Part shown: one piece after another, positions 33,488 to 42,576 of the stretch
How positions within the stretch are numbered: position 1 is the first letter of the stretch
Layout: each line of letters starts with the position of its first letter
Assembly (NCBI GenBank): GCA_020426515.1
Contig: JAGQPW010000022.1
Coordinates: 1 to 48,095 of the forward strand
From: Planctomycetaceae bacterium
Lineage (GTDB): Bacteria > Planctomycetota > Planctomycetia > Planctomycetales > Planctomycetaceae
Reading direction: 5' to 3'
Length of the DNA stretch: 48,095 nt
Translations under genes and position numbers: made by a program
Notes under the pieces: model-generated
Told to the model about the DNA's origin: nothing
Database searches by the model: none
Seen by the model: only the letters and a program-made list of their open reading frames with translations

Positions 33488-35131
33488 ATGGCTGATCTGT
33501 TTCATGAATGCGGCATTGCGGCCATCTACCATTACGGAGATGAACGCTCGTCCGTTCTGAAGAGTGTCCCTCCCGAAAAGGCATCCCGACTGATGCCTCG
33601 GATGCTGTTGGATATTCAAAACCGCGGCCAACTGGCGGCGGGAATGACAACATATCGTCCCAATGACACTGAATTGCTCCGCACGCACAAGAACGTCGGA
33701 TCAGTGACGGAGGTCTTTCGCCTCAATCACAAGGCGAAATACAACAACATCATGCGGGAGCACGAAGGCTATGCGGCCATCGGGCATGTCCGTTACGCGA
33801 CCTGCGGCAAGGACGACAAACGCTACGCACAGCCTTTTGAACGCTCGCACCTGGAGAAGCGAAAATGGTTCTCCTTTGGCTTCAATGGTCAGCTGGCGAA
33901 CTACACCGAACTGCGCGATGAAATTCGTTCTCAGGGGGATTTTCACCTCGCCCGCGAGACCGATACAGAAACGCTGATGCATCTCATCAGCCAGGAAATT
34001 TCGCAGCAGGAGCGAGGTGTCAACCTGCCGCAGTTGCTGCGAAACGTGTACGCCCGTCTCGACGGGGCCTGTAACATCGTGTTCCTGAACTCCGTGGGCG
34101 ACATGTTCGTCTCACGAGATGCTCTCGGTTTCCGGCCTCTGTGCTATGCCGATCGGGATGGATGCTTCGCTGCTGCCAGTGAAAGTGTGGCCCTCTCCAA
34201 TCTTGGTTTCGCGCCGGAGGAAATTCACGACCTGGAACCAGGGCACGCCATCATCATTCAGAAGGGGGTATTGCAGAAGATCCGTTTTGCAGAACCCCAC
34301 AAGTTGGCCCACTGCTTCTTCGAATGGATCTACTTTGCCAACGTCTGTAGTCGCCTGGACGATCAGAGCGTGTACATGACGCGCAAGCGACTGGGCGAAG
34401 AACTGGCCGCTCAGGAGCTGGCTCGTCCTGTCGTCGATGTCGCGAATGATGAAAGCGTCATTGTCGTTCCGGTTCCCGACACGGCCAAGGCGGCTGCGGA
34501 AGGGATGGCATTCGATCTCAAACGCCCCTGCCTGGAAGGCCTGATGCGTCACCGGGCTCTGGGACGCACGTTTATCGAAGGCGAAGACCGGGAAGACAAA
34601 GCCCGGATGAAATACATCCCGCTTCCGGAAGTGCTGGAAGGTAAGAAGATTTTCCTCGTGGATGACACGATCGTCCGGTCCACGACAATGAAGGTGCTGA
34701 TTGACCAGCTGCGGAGCAAAGGCAAGGCGTCGGAAGTTCATGTCCGCATTGCCTGCCCGCCAATTATGGCCCCCTGTTTCTACGGCATCGACATGTCGGA
34801 AATCGGGGAATTGTTCGCTCCCGAATTCGCCTCCCCTGGCGTTCCGATCGGTCAGGCCGAAGAAGATCGCATGGCCGCAGCGCTGGGAGCCGACAGCCTC
34901 CGTTACCTGCCGATTGAAGCGATCTCCCGTTCTGTGGGGCGGCCTGAATCACAATTGTGCCAAGCCTGCCTGACCGGAAATTATCCGACACCGGCAGGCA
35001 ACAAGCTCTATGGTCGTTGCCTGGAGAAGGCCGCCGAGCGGAAAGCTCGTGGCGAAACGGGTAGCCGCAACTCACGACAACGCATGATTGAGGATGATGA
35101 ATCGGTGCCGCTGATTCCGGCCCGACTGTAA
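33488..35131 (+). CDS. purF: Amidophosphoribosyltransferase (glutamine PRPP amidotransferase)
   Basis: ATG 33488 gives [15 protein letters not shown]: a short propeptide before the catalytic N-terminal cysteine (residue 8) of the Ntn-hydrolase glutaminase domain; the frame is open 17 codons further back without support. It catalyses the committed step of purine synthesis. RNxGQ-type segment [26 protein letters not shown], then the PRPP motif [13 protein letters not shown]. Cysteines in [17 protein letters not shown] and [11 protein letters not shown] match the four ligands of the Fe-S cluster in B. subtilis-type PurF. The 547-residue length has an extra ~50-residue charged tail. It follows secA by 200 bp. 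Confidence 0.95.
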   Translation: MADLFHECGIAAIYHYGDERSSVLKSVPPEKASRLMPRMLLDIQNRGQLAAGMTTYRPNDTELLRTHKNVGSVTEVFRLNHKAKYNNIMREHEGYAAIGHVRYATCGKDDKRYAQPFERSHLEKRKWFSFGFNGQLANYTELRDEIRSQGDFHLARETDTETLMHLISQEISQQERGVNLPQLLRNVYARLDGACNIVFLNSVGDMFVSRDALGFRPLCYADRDGCFAAASESVALSNLGFAPEEIHDLEPGHAIIIQKGVLQKIRFAEPHKLAHCFFEWIYFANVCSRLDDQSVYMTRKRLGEELAAQELARPVVDVANDESVIVVPVPDTAKAAAEGMAFDLKRPCLEGLMRHRALGRTFIEGEDREDKARMKYIPLPEVLEGKKIFLVDDTIVRSTTMKVLIDQLRSKGKASEVHVRIACPPIMAPCFYGIDMSEIGELFAPEFASPGVPIGQAEEDRMAAALGADSLRYLPIEAISRSVGRPESQLCQACLTGNYPTPAGNKLYGRCLEKAAERKARGETGSRNSRQRMIEDDESVPLIPARL

Positions 35132-35150
35132 TTCGCCCAGCAGGTTTCCC

Positions 35151-36158
35151 ATGCAAGCGCTGCGCTTCCACTCCTGTGGCGATCCTGCGCAGGTCCTCCG
35201 ACTGGAAGACATCCCCACGCCGCAACCTGGTCCGGGCGAAGTTCTCGTGCGGATGCTCGCCGCACCGGTCAATCCCTCGGACCGGATGTTCATCGCTGGT
35301 ACCTACGGTCAGGCGGCACAGGTCCCTGCCACCGCAGGATTTGAAGGTGTTGGCATCGTCATTGAAAGTGGCGGTGGATGGCTGGGGAGATTTCTCAAAG
35401 GGCGACGTGTTGCGGTTGGTTGTCGATGGGGCGGAACATGGGCCGAACAGCTTGTTCTTCCTGCTCACAACTGCGTCCCCTTGCCTTCCGCGATTGATAA
35501 CCACCAGGGAGCCGTATTCCTGGTCAATCCGGCGACCGCGTACATCCTCACGCGACAACTCCTGAAAGTGCCGCGTCGCGCCTGGCTGATTCAATCGGCG
35601 GGAGCGTCGCACGTCGGGCGGATGGTGGTCCGACTGGGAAAGCACTTTGGCTTTCGAACACTCAGTCTCGTACGCCGGACCGAGCAGGTTGCATTGCTGA
35701 AATCACTCGGTGCGGATGCCGTGGTGCATGTTCCTGACGAGAGGCCTGCGACACTTGCAGCCGCAACGGAGGCTATCGCAGCGCACCTCGCCGGAGCTCC
35801 GCTGCGATACGCGCTTGATCCCGTTGGGGGCCCGATAGGCAGCCTGTTTGTTCCGCTGCTCGATCGTGGCGGTCGACTGATTGTCTATGGAGCACTTTCG
35901 GACCAGCCACTGGAAATCTCACCCCGCGACCTGATCGCAAGAGGGGGAGGCGTGGAATCGTTTTGGCTGGGCCCGTGGATGGATCAACTGCCACTCCTCG
36001 GCAAACTGTCGTTAATTCGCAAGCTCACTGGTCTCGTTCGCAGGGATGTCCTGTCGACGTCGCAATTCGAGACGTATCCTCTCGAGCAGTTTTCCGCGGC
36101 GCTCACTGGACTCAATCACACCAATGGCCAGCGCATTCTGCTGCAGTGCAGCACATGA
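35151..36158 (+). CDS. MDR-family oxidoreductase (enoyl reductase/quinone oxidoreductase-like)
   Basis: A 335-residue protein from ATG 35151, 19 bp after purF. The N-terminal GroES-like domain has PGPGEVLVRMLAAPVNPSDRM and PATAGFEGVGIV; the Rossmann domain has QSAGASHVGRMVVRLGKHFG as the nucleotide-binding turn and LDPVGGPIGSLF later. No zinc-ligand cysteines are seen, so it belongs to the zinc-free NADPH branch. The opening pattern and the APVNPSD segment are closest to mitochondrial trans-2-enoyl-CoA reductase-like (MECR/ETR) enzymes, but substrate cannot be set from sequence. The short gap to purF suggests co-transcription without an evident functional link. Confidence 0.88.
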   Translation: MQALRFHSCGDPAQVLRLEDIPTPQPGPGEVLVRMLAAPVNPSDRMFIAGTYGQAAQVPATAGFEGVGIVIESGGGWLGRFLKGRRVAVGCRWGGTWAEQLVLPAHNCVPLPSAIDNHQGAVFLVNPATAYILTRQLLKVPRRAWLIQSAGASHVGRMVVRLGKHFGFRTLSLVRRTEQVALLKSLGADAVVHVPDERPATLAAATEAIAAHLAGAPLRYALDPVGGPIGSLFVPLLDRGGRLIVYGALSDQPLEISPRDLIARGGGVESFWLGPWMDQLPLLGKLSLIRKLTGLVRRDVLSTSQFETYPLEQFSAALTGLNHTNGQRILLQCST

Positions 36159-36612
36159 ACTTTTCTGCCGGTTCTACCGTTCGAGTGAACCAGGGCGAAC
36201 CACTTTCATTCAATCTCGAATGTAACAGTGACAGGGCAGGGCATCTCCATGGCCTCCAGTCGCTCAAACAGTGCAGCGAGTCATCCGGGGCGTCGAAAAT
36301 CTGCCGAATGAGCGGGATGTAGCGACCACGACATTTGCATGGCCCGGATTCAAGCGGCCTGCGGGCCTATGTCCGGTATATCCGGCTCTTTTGGCCAGTT
36401 TCCCATGCTTGACCAGCAGGACTCGTCGGTCAGACCACGCGATTTCGCGACCGAATTACGGCACTCTCTCAGATCAAGTTCATCGCGTCGGCATTTCGAG
36501 TGCTAGGTTTCAAACGTTCGCGACACGTCCTTCGCCAAGCCAATAGCCAATTCGCATTCCCACTGGGTCCTCCGGGATCAAGCGGGCGAAACCTGAAACC
36601 GGAGCCTCCCCC
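36159..36612. other. Intergenic region, 454 bp, containing a possible gene remnant
   Basis: No intact gene. On the minus strand at 36206-36339 two frames encode protein-like sequence that join if one base is restored near 36277. Otherwise no terminator, repeat or RNA gene was seen. The promoter of the gene at 36613 must lie in its right half. Confidence 0.4.
36206..36339 (-). pseudogene. Possible frameshifted gene remnant
   Basis: Reading leftward, frame A gives CKCRGRYIPLIRQIFDAPDDS. A one-base shift near 36277 then gives AALFERLEAMEMPCPVTVTF and ends EIE-TGA (stop 36208-36206). Adding one G in the GACTCG-CTGCAC segment makes one continuous ~45-residue protein-like end. A TAG 12 codons upstream closes frame A, and there is no start. 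I do not recognise the family. It may be a decayed gene, a sequencing error or chance. Confidence 0.3.
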
Positions 36613-37299
36613 ATGGGATTCCTCAAACGCCGTGATCGAAGCAGCTACCGCGATGCCACCCCGGCTGGCAGTCAGAGCAGCTTCAAGGATATCACCGAAC
36701 AACAGCTCGACGAGCATTTGGGCATTGCCCGCTATGGCAGTTTCCTGCTGACGGATGCCGTGCGCCCGGCATTTGACCTGGCCGTGGTCCCCAGTGCCGG
36801 CTGGCGGCACAACGTGTATCAGGACCAGGAGACCGGCATTAAGGTGCCCGTCATCATGGCCGCACAAACCCGCGAGAAGTTGTTCGATCTGTTCATCGAT
36901 CTGCTTGATCCGCTGGGAGAAGAAGTCGATGTGGTGCTGGAAACCAGCCACGACATGGACCATGAACTGCATAACGATCTCTATCGAGAAGCGTTCGATC
37001 GTCCGATCCTGCAGAGCATTCTGCTTGACTACGAAGACATGCTGCTCAACGACGGCTGCTGCGGCATCGCCGTTCTGAACTCACGGATTCCAATGGAAGT
37101 CCAGTTCGATGAGCACAAGCAACTCATCATGTACGGACACGACCTCGATCCGTTCATCGACATTCTGCACGACCATGGCCTGTACGAAAGTGAAACGCTG
37201 CGCTTCATCAGCGAAGCCGAACACATCCACTCGACCACCGACGACAACGCGGAACTGTTCCGTGAACTGACATACCGCCTGGGCGTTGACCAGGACTAG
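36613..37299 (+). CDS. Conserved protein of unknown function
   Basis: A 228-residue soluble acidic protein from ATG 36613, with GGAG 8 nt upstream. It has no signal peptide or membrane segment. Recognisable pieces are GIARYGSFLLTDAVRPAF, PVIMAAQTREKLFDLFIDLL, a highly acidic TSHDMDHELHNDLYRE and NDGCCGIAVLNSRIPMEVQF. The regular mixture of helices and strands suggests a single alpha/beta domain. I cannot name a family. It is followed after 116 bp by a lipoprotein gene on the same strand. Confidence 0.8.
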   Translation: MGFLKRRDRSSYRDATPAGSQSSFKDITEQQLDEHLGIARYGSFLLTDAVRPAFDLAVVPSAGWRHNVYQDQETGIKVPVIMAAQTREKLFDLFIDLLDPLGEEVDVVLETSHDMDHELHNDLYREAFDRPILQSILLDYEDMLLNDGCCGIAVLNSRIPMEVQFDEHKQLIMYGHDLDPFIDILHDHGLYESETLRFISEAEHIHSTTDDNAELFRELTYRLGVDQD

Positions 37300-37415
37300 T
37301 GCAAGTAAACGTTGGTCAGGCAGCTCCAGAGGAGAGGGTGACTGCCGATGCCAGCCATCAGGGAGCACAGGATGGCTCCTTCCCTCCGGTGCCTTCCGCC
37401 CCTCCGAAGCGACCG

Positions 37416-38855
37416 ATGAATGTACTCCGCTCTATCTGCTGTTTGCTGTTGCTGACTCTCGGCTCAGGTTGCGCCGGTTGGGGCCGTGCCAGCATGTTCC
37501 CGCCTCCCGGAATCGTACCGGCCGAGACCGGCGTCGCGACTCCCAGTCAGGTGACGCCGCAAACCGATCCACTGCGGACCAATAAACCTGCCGAGCCAGC
37601 CCCGGCGGCGACTCCAGATCAGTCCAACGAAACGTTCAAGACTCCGCAGCCAAAGCCGAACTCCTCCTCACCCGTGGTGCCTCAACCGCAGACTTCACCG
37701 GAAGAGCGAGAGTCATCGCCAGTCCCACGCGAAGACAATTGGAGACCCAGCAGTCCTGTTGATCGTGCAGAGCCACCCAGGACAGTCGAGCCGCCTCAAC
37801 GTTCCACGCGCTCACCGGCCCGGGGCAATCCGAGTGATGTCGAACTCGGGCAGCCCGCCCCATTTCCCACTCTGCCGCAGCGCGGAGCCCCTGCAACCAA
37901 GCCCGAAGAACCTGTCGAGGAAGAACGGGGCCGACCGATTGCCCAGGGAATCGCCAATGTCAGTGAGGCTCGACCTGTCGACAAGCCACATCGTCCAACT
38001 GGCTGGGAGTTGACGCTTCAGTCGACCGGACAGCGCCCACTTCAGGTTGCCACGGCCAGTTCGGGGCAGCGTGGAGCACGGGTGTTCCTGACCGGCAGCA
38101 TGTCCGGACTGGAAACGGAAAGCGTCAAGCTGCTGGATGAGTTTGTGGAGCTGCTGACCACCGGGCCACTTCCTCAATCCAGCCTCTCGATTCTGCGTAC
38201 TCCCAACCCGGACGGCATCGCAGAACACACGCGGACGAACCTGAATGGTGTCGATCTCAATCGCAACTTCCCGTCCACTCGATTTACGGCCATTCCGAAT
38301 CAGCTCACAGGACCACACCCGGCCAGCGAGTTGGAAACACAACACGTGATGAGGCTGCTGCGAGACTTCGCTCCCACTCGTGTGATCCATGTGCGGAGCA
38401 GCTTTTCCAGCAAACCACTGGTGATGTTCAACAAGCGAGCCGCCCAGACATTTGCCAAAGGCGATGTTCCCGAAGATGTCGACTACGCCGTGTACGCCGG
38501 GGAGTTCAAGGCCGGATCTCTCGAAGAATTTGCTTCTCTAAGGCTGGACGCAGAGGTCATCACAATTCTGTTGCCGCTGGACGGTTTCCGCTCCCTGCAG
38601 GCCGCTGAACTGCTGAAATTTGTCGACCTGCAGTCCTCGGCAGATGCAACCGGTCCGAGGACCGAGTTGGCGACTGTTCCTGAAAGCAAATCGGAAGCGG
38701 TTGACCCCGCTCAGAGTCAGGCGGCAACCGGTCGACCCGATGGAGAGCTGGGATTCGTCGAGCTCCTCCCACCGCCGCCGCACGTTTCGGCATCGGCGGG
38801 CGGAGAGGTTGAAGACCCGCGGTATTACGAACTCCCTCCACCTCCACTGCAATAG
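37416..38855 (+). CDS. Lipoprotein with a degenerate M14 (zinc carboxypeptidase-like) domain
   Basis: ATG 37416 (MNVLRSICC) gives 479 residues; the signal ends in LTLGSG-C, so it is a lipoprotein. Residues ~25-200 are a Pro/Ser/Glu-rich linker. From about 220 the fold follows MpaA/M14 peptidases: GARVFLTGSMSGLE, LRTPNPDGIAEHTR, and DLNRNFPS with the substrate-binding arginine (R283). However, the first zinc His is Ser230 (SMSGLE in place of the usual MHGDE), the third zinc ligand position holds Arg327 (VIHVRSS) and the catalytic Glu is Leu385 (ITILLP). Only Glu233 and R283 remain, so it is probably a binding protein rather than a peptidase, perhaps for cell-wall peptides. Confidence 0.75.
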   Translation: MNVLRSICCLLLLTLGSGCAGWGRASMFPPPGIVPAETGVATPSQVTPQTDPLRTNKPAEPAPAATPDQSNETFKTPQPKPNSSSPVVPQPQTSPEERESSPVPREDNWRPSSPVDRAEPPRTVEPPQRSTRSPARGNPSDVELGQPAPFPTLPQRGAPATKPEEPVEEERGRPIAQGIANVSEARPVDKPHRPTGWELTLQSTGQRPLQVATASSGQRGARVFLTGSMSGLETESVKLLDEFVELLTTGPLPQSSLSILRTPNPDGIAEHTRTNLNGVDLNRNFPSTRFTAIPNQLTGPHPASELETQHVMRLLRDFAPTRVIHVRSSFSSKPLVMFNKRAAQTFAKGDVPEDVDYAVYAGEFKAGSLEEFASLRLDAEVITILLPLDGFRSLQAAELLKFVDLQSSADATGPRTELATVPESKSEAVDPAQSQAATGRPDGELGFVELLPPPPHVSASAGGEVEDPRYYELPPPPLQ

Positions 38856-39086
38856 TCATCGGCCACCCCGAACCTGACGTGGCGAGACACTGTCCCCTGC
38901 ATGGCGGCGTTCCGCGTCGCCGGGACTCCACTCAAGTCGCCAGTACCATTGAGCCGATTTGTTCCGTCATGCAAACTCTCATCCGCACCAACACGGTCTG
39001 TTGTTGTCCCGAGGCGGCCTCCGCCCCCCGGGAACGTTGCGTGATGTCGACATAGAACGGTCACCACAAGACACAATGATCCCGTC

Positions 39087-39122
39087 AGGGTTGGAAGCCA
39101 TTGTCGCTTCCAACCCTTTTTT
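39087..39122 (+). terminator. Strong intrinsic terminator
   Basis: GGGTTGGAAGC (39088-39098) and GCTTCCAACCC (39106-39116) form a perfect 11-bp stem with a 7-nt loop, followed by six T residues. It lies 230 bp beyond the M14-like gene and 29 bp before the start of the transporter gene, which therefore needs its own promoter very close by or read-through. Confidence 0.92.
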
Positions 39123-39151
39123 CGTGGACTGAAGATACTCGGAGTATGTCA

Positions 39152-40963
39152 ATGGATTTTCTGGACCGCTTAACCACGGATGCCTGGATCACGCTGGGGG
39201 TTGTCGCGTTTTTGTTTCTGGCCCTGTTGAAGAACATTGCGGCCCCCGACCTGCTGTTTCTTGGGGCAGCTGCAGTGCTCGCTTTGTCGGGAATTATTAC
39301 ACCCGAGGAAGCCTTTGCAGGGTTCTCCAATACGGGGATGCTGACTGTCGCTGCGATGTTCGTGGTGGCGGCTGGCCTGCGGGAGACGGGCGTTCTTGAT
39401 TACCTCGGCCACCATTTGCTGGGAGGGGCGAAAACGGAGCGAAGTGTCCTGACACGCCTGGCCGCTGTTGTCATGCCGATGTCGGCCTTTCTGAATAATA
39501 CGCCTATTGTCGCCATGTTCATGCCACTGGTGCTCGACTGGAGCCGCCGGAATCATGTCTCCCCATCGCGACTTCTGATTCCGCTCTCCTACCTCACCAT
39601 TCTGGGAGGTACTTGCACACTGATCGGAACCTCGACGAACCTGGTCATCAGCGGCCTGATGGTAGACGCCGGATTGCCCGAGATGGGACTGTTTGAAATT
39701 GGCTGGGTCGGACTGCCTTACGCTCTCATTGGCATCGCCTATCTGTTTCTTGCGGGCCCCAGACTTCTTCCGGAACGCAAGGAACTGCTGGAGCAGTTGG
39801 GTGAGTCGCGTCGTGAGTATCTGGCCGAAATGCTCGTACAGCCCGGTTGCCGACTCGTTGGAATCTCCGTCGGATTGGCAGGACTGCGTCAACTTCCGGG
39901 ACTGTTCCTCATCGAGATCGACCGCGACGGCGAGATCATCGGCCCGGTGGGCCCCGACGATGTCATTGCCGCTAACGATCGACTGGTCTTCACGGGCATT
40001 GTCAGCAGCATCATCGAACTTGAGAAAATCGTCGGGCTGGTCCCCATCGCCGATCCCGACTACGAAGTCTCGCCGCGGCAACAGCGCAAGCGACGGTTGT
40101 GCGAAGCGGTGATCTCCGAGAATTCCCCGCTGGTCGGGAAGACTGTTCGCGATGCCGAATTTCGGGCCAAATACGGAGCCGCCGTGGTCGCCGTGCATCG
40201 TGGCGGCCATCGCGTCGAAAAGAAGATTGGCGACATCACATTGCGTCCCGGCGACACGCTGCTGCTGCAGGTTGGGCCGCATTTTCTCCGAGCCCACCGT
40301 CACGATCCGGCATTTTACCTCGTCAGCGATGTCGATGACTGGAGGCCATTGCGTCACGACCGGTCATGGATTGCGCTCGTCATCTTTGCCGCGCTCATCG
40401 TGCTTATGTCGACGGGGACCATTCCGATCATTGTCGCCGCGATGCTCTCTGCCGTGGCTATGGTCGTTGCCGGCTGCATCTCAACGGGCGACGCCCGCCG
40501 CAGCATTGAATGGCAGGTTCTTATCACCATCGCGGCTGCATTCGGAGTTGGGACGGCACTGCAAAATTCCGGAGCAGCTACGGCGGTGGCAACGGCGCTC
40601 GTCGAATTGACCCGCGCGGGAGGCCCAATCGCGGCGCTGGCTGTCATCTACCTGCTGGGATCGATTCTCACGGAGTTGATTACAAACAATGCCGTCGCAG
40701 TGCTCATGTTTCCGTTCTGCCTGGAAACGGCCCGGTTGTACCAGGTCGATTCCCGACCGTTCCTGATCGCCCTCGCCCTTTCGGCTTCCGCCAGCTTTAT
40801 GACGCCAATCGGGTATCAGACCAATATGATGGTGTACGGCCCCGGCGGATATCGGTTCTCGGACTTCATGCGCATCGGCACCCCGTTGAACTTCGTCCTG
40901 TGGGTCGTCGCCATCGTGCTGGTCCCCCTCATCTGGCCGTTTGCCGCCATCGTGCCACAGTAG
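39152..40963 (+). CDS. SLC13/DASS-type anion transporter with two TrkA-C (RCK_C) domains
   Basis: ATG 39152 is chosen because GGAG lies 7 nt upstream (39141-39144); another ATG 6 bp earlier is too close to it. The 603-residue inner-membrane protein has two halves of hydrophobic helices. The substrate/sodium motifs are SAFLNNTPIVAMFMPL and GTSTNLVI in the first half and LITNNAVAVLMFP and TPIGYQTNMMVYGPGG in the second. Between them are two TrkA-C domains (around VQPGCRLVGISVG and ISENSPLVGKTVRD). This architecture is common in transporters of sulfate or dicarboxylates, with the TrkA-C parts as likely ligand sensors. The substrate is unknown. Confidence 0.93.
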   Translation: MDFLDRLTTDAWITLGVVAFLFLALLKNIAAPDLLFLGAAAVLALSGIITPEEAFAGFSNTGMLTVAAMFVVAAGLRETGVLDYLGHHLLGGAKTERSVLTRLAAVVMPMSAFLNNTPIVAMFMPLVLDWSRRNHVSPSRLLIPLSYLTILGGTCTLIGTSTNLVISGLMVDAGLPEMGLFEIGWVGLPYALIGIAYLFLAGPRLLPERKELLEQLGESRREYLAEMLVQPGCRLVGISVGLAGLRQLPGLFLIEIDRDGEIIGPVGPDDVIAANDRLVFTGIVSSIIELEKIVGLVPIADPDYEVSPRQQRKRRLCEAVISENSPLVGKTVRDAEFRAKYGAAVVAVHRGGHRVEKKIGDITLRPGDTLLLQVGPHFLRAHRHDPAFYLVSDVDDWRPLRHDRSWIALVIFAALIVLMSTGTIPIIVAAMLSAVAMVVAGCISTGDARRSIEWQVLITIAAAFGVGTALQNSGAATAVATALVELTRAGGPIAALAVIYLLGSILTELITNNAVAVLMFPFCLETARLYQVDSRPFLIALALSASASFMTPIGYQTNMMVYGPGGYRFSDFMRIGTPLNFVLWVVAIVLVPLIWPFAAIVPQ

Positions 40964-41067
40964 GATCGCAAGGGCGAATGCCCTGCGATGTAACTGGAGT
41001 CTTTGGCAGAATGTGCAAAGTTTGCCCAACAGGATTGCCGATCTCTCCCAATGGGGAGGGATGCGCG

Positions 41068-41730
41068 ATGCGATCTGCGCTGCTAATTCTGTTGATGTTG
41101 TCCGGGTGTCAGTGCTGTGGCTTCACCGAGAGCTACCAGGACCACGTTGATCACATTGCGGACCACGAAGGGCACTGGGACCGCTGGTATCGCCCCGGCC
41201 TCGATCTGACGCGTATCGGCCATCGTGACTGGTGCCAGAATCGCATCAATCACTGGCTCTGCCCGTGCCGTTGTGAGCGTCCGACGATGTTGCCCTGTGG
41301 GCATCAGGTTTACACTTCGCAGGTGAACTCGGTCTCGCCGCAGTCTCCACCTGTGGAACCGCCGCCGCTTCCCGCTGAGCCAATGCCGTTCTCGCCGCCG
41401 GAAACCGACTCACTGCCGCTGCCAACGCTTCCCGATCCTCTTCCGGTTCCAGAAGTCGAACCAGCCGTTGAGCCGGCGGTCAAGCCGACGGCATTTGAAG
41501 GCGAACCGGAGGATCTGCTTGTTCCACCCGTTCCATCTTCCGAGCAGGCTCCCAAGGCTTTGCCGAAGGTCGATCAGGAAACGGAGTTGCTCCCGTGGTC
41601 CATCCACAAGCCGGCGACAAGCACTCAGATCAAGACGAAGCCGGTGGCGAAGACTCGCAATGGTCATGTCATTGCCCCGCGACCGGACAACAGTGCCTTG
41701 CCGGAATGGGCTCGGAATCCCAGCCAGTAG
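41068..41730 (+). CDS. Cysteine- and proline-rich lipoprotein of unknown function
   Basis: ATG 41068 has GGGAGGG 7 nt upstream; the longer upstream frame overlaps the transporter and is not coding. The 220-residue product has a short signal with lipobox LMLSG-C and then the cysteine-rich start CQCCGFTES. Residues ~20-75 contain many His, Trp, Arg and Cys (HVDHIADHEGHWDRWYR, LCPCRCERP), possibly a metal-binding module. The remainder is Pro/Glu/Val rich and disordered, typical of planctomycete envelope proteins. No family is recognised. Confidence 0.75.
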   Translation: MRSALLILLMLSGCQCCGFTESYQDHVDHIADHEGHWDRWYRPGLDLTRIGHRDWCQNRINHWLCPCRCERPTMLPCGHQVYTSQVNSVSPQSPPVEPPPLPAEPMPFSPPETDSLPLPTLPDPLPVPEVEPAVEPAVKPTAFEGEPEDLLVPPVPSSEQAPKALPKVDQETELLPWSIHKPATSTQIKTKPVAKTRNGHVIAPRPDNSALPEWARNPSQ

Positions 41731-41739
41731 CACGTCGGA

Positions 41740-42300
41740 TTACGAAGCAGCCGGAACGGCAAACCGGCAGCTGTAATAGTGACACAGGGCAATGGCACTC
41801 GCATCGGCCACATCGTTCGGCTCAAGAATGCGTTCCAGGTTCAGTTCGTGCCGTACCGCATCCTGAATCTGTTCCTTGGAGGCCGTTCCGGAGCCGGTCA
41901 GCAGCTTCTTGACCTGTCGGGGCGTATAGTGAATCACGGAGGCCTGACGTTCGGCAGCGGCAAAGAGGATGGCGCCACGAGCATGGGCCATCAGCACGGC
42001 CGTCTTGGGATTGCGGGTCATCGAAAAAACCTGCTCGATGGCCACGGCTTGAGGCTGGAACTCGGCCAGCAACTCACGCACGCCACTCCCAATTTCATGG
42101 ACACGTTCGGCCAGCGTGAGCTTGGCTGTTGAACGGATCACGCCTCCTTCAATTAGTCGCGGCCCCTTCGGTGTTCGGCGCAAGATTGCATAACCGGTCC
42201 GATTCAGGCCGGGGTCGATTCCCAGATAGACATCGGGCACTGCTCCCGACACCGTATTTCCGATCGCGAACCCCACGTCGCCGATCCTGTTGCGAGACAT
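41740..42300 (-). CDS. ruvC: Crossover junction endodeoxyribonuclease RuvC
   Basis: ATG 42300 (MSRNRIGDVG) is chosen because AGGA lies 7 nt upstream; a longer frame reaches 42435. The 186-residue product carries a ~20-residue N-terminal extension before YLGIDPGLNRTGYA, where the first catalytic Asp sits. The second acidic residue is in AIEQVF, and the last pair is in NDVADASAIALCHY. RuvC resolves Holliday junctions in recombination with RuvAB, which are not in this window. It lies 276 bp downstream of dnaA on the same strand. Confidence 0.94.
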   Translation of the reverse strand: MSRNRIGDVGFAIGNTVSGAVPDVYLGIDPGLNRTGYAILRRTPKGPRLIEGGVIRSTAKLTLAERVHEIGSGVRELLAEFQPQAVAIEQVFSMTRNPKTAVLMAHARGAILFAAAERQASVIHYTPRQVKKLLTGSGTASKEQIQDAVRHELNLERILEPNDVADASAIALCHYYSCRFAVPAAS

Positions 42301-42576
42301 ACGAACATCCTTTTGAAGCATCGCGTGGGAGATGGGGCGAACTTTGTTCAAAGTCTGCTGAATTCCGAGTGGCGGCCAATACGTGAACGATTGTACCGAC
42401 ACGGTTGCCAGCATGGGAGAGGAACTCGCCAGCAATGCTCAAACAGCTGAGGCCCGCTGGATCAGAGTTGGCCGGGTTGCGGCAAAGGTTTGCACGTTGG
42501 GAGAAGGCCGTGCGAGCGGACGTCCAACTCGGGGGAACCATCCATGGTCCCCGAAGTTGACTTGAGGCAGGCTGAC

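Noticed and set aside
39170-40357. A minus-strand open frame of 395 codons opposite the SLC13 transporter.
   Set aside because: The plus-strand transporter has clear motifs; this is an antisense shadow.
40510-41067. A long upstream extension of the proline-rich lipoprotein frame.
   Set aside because: It overlaps the transporter gene, and ATG 41068 has both a ribosome site and a lipoprotein signal.
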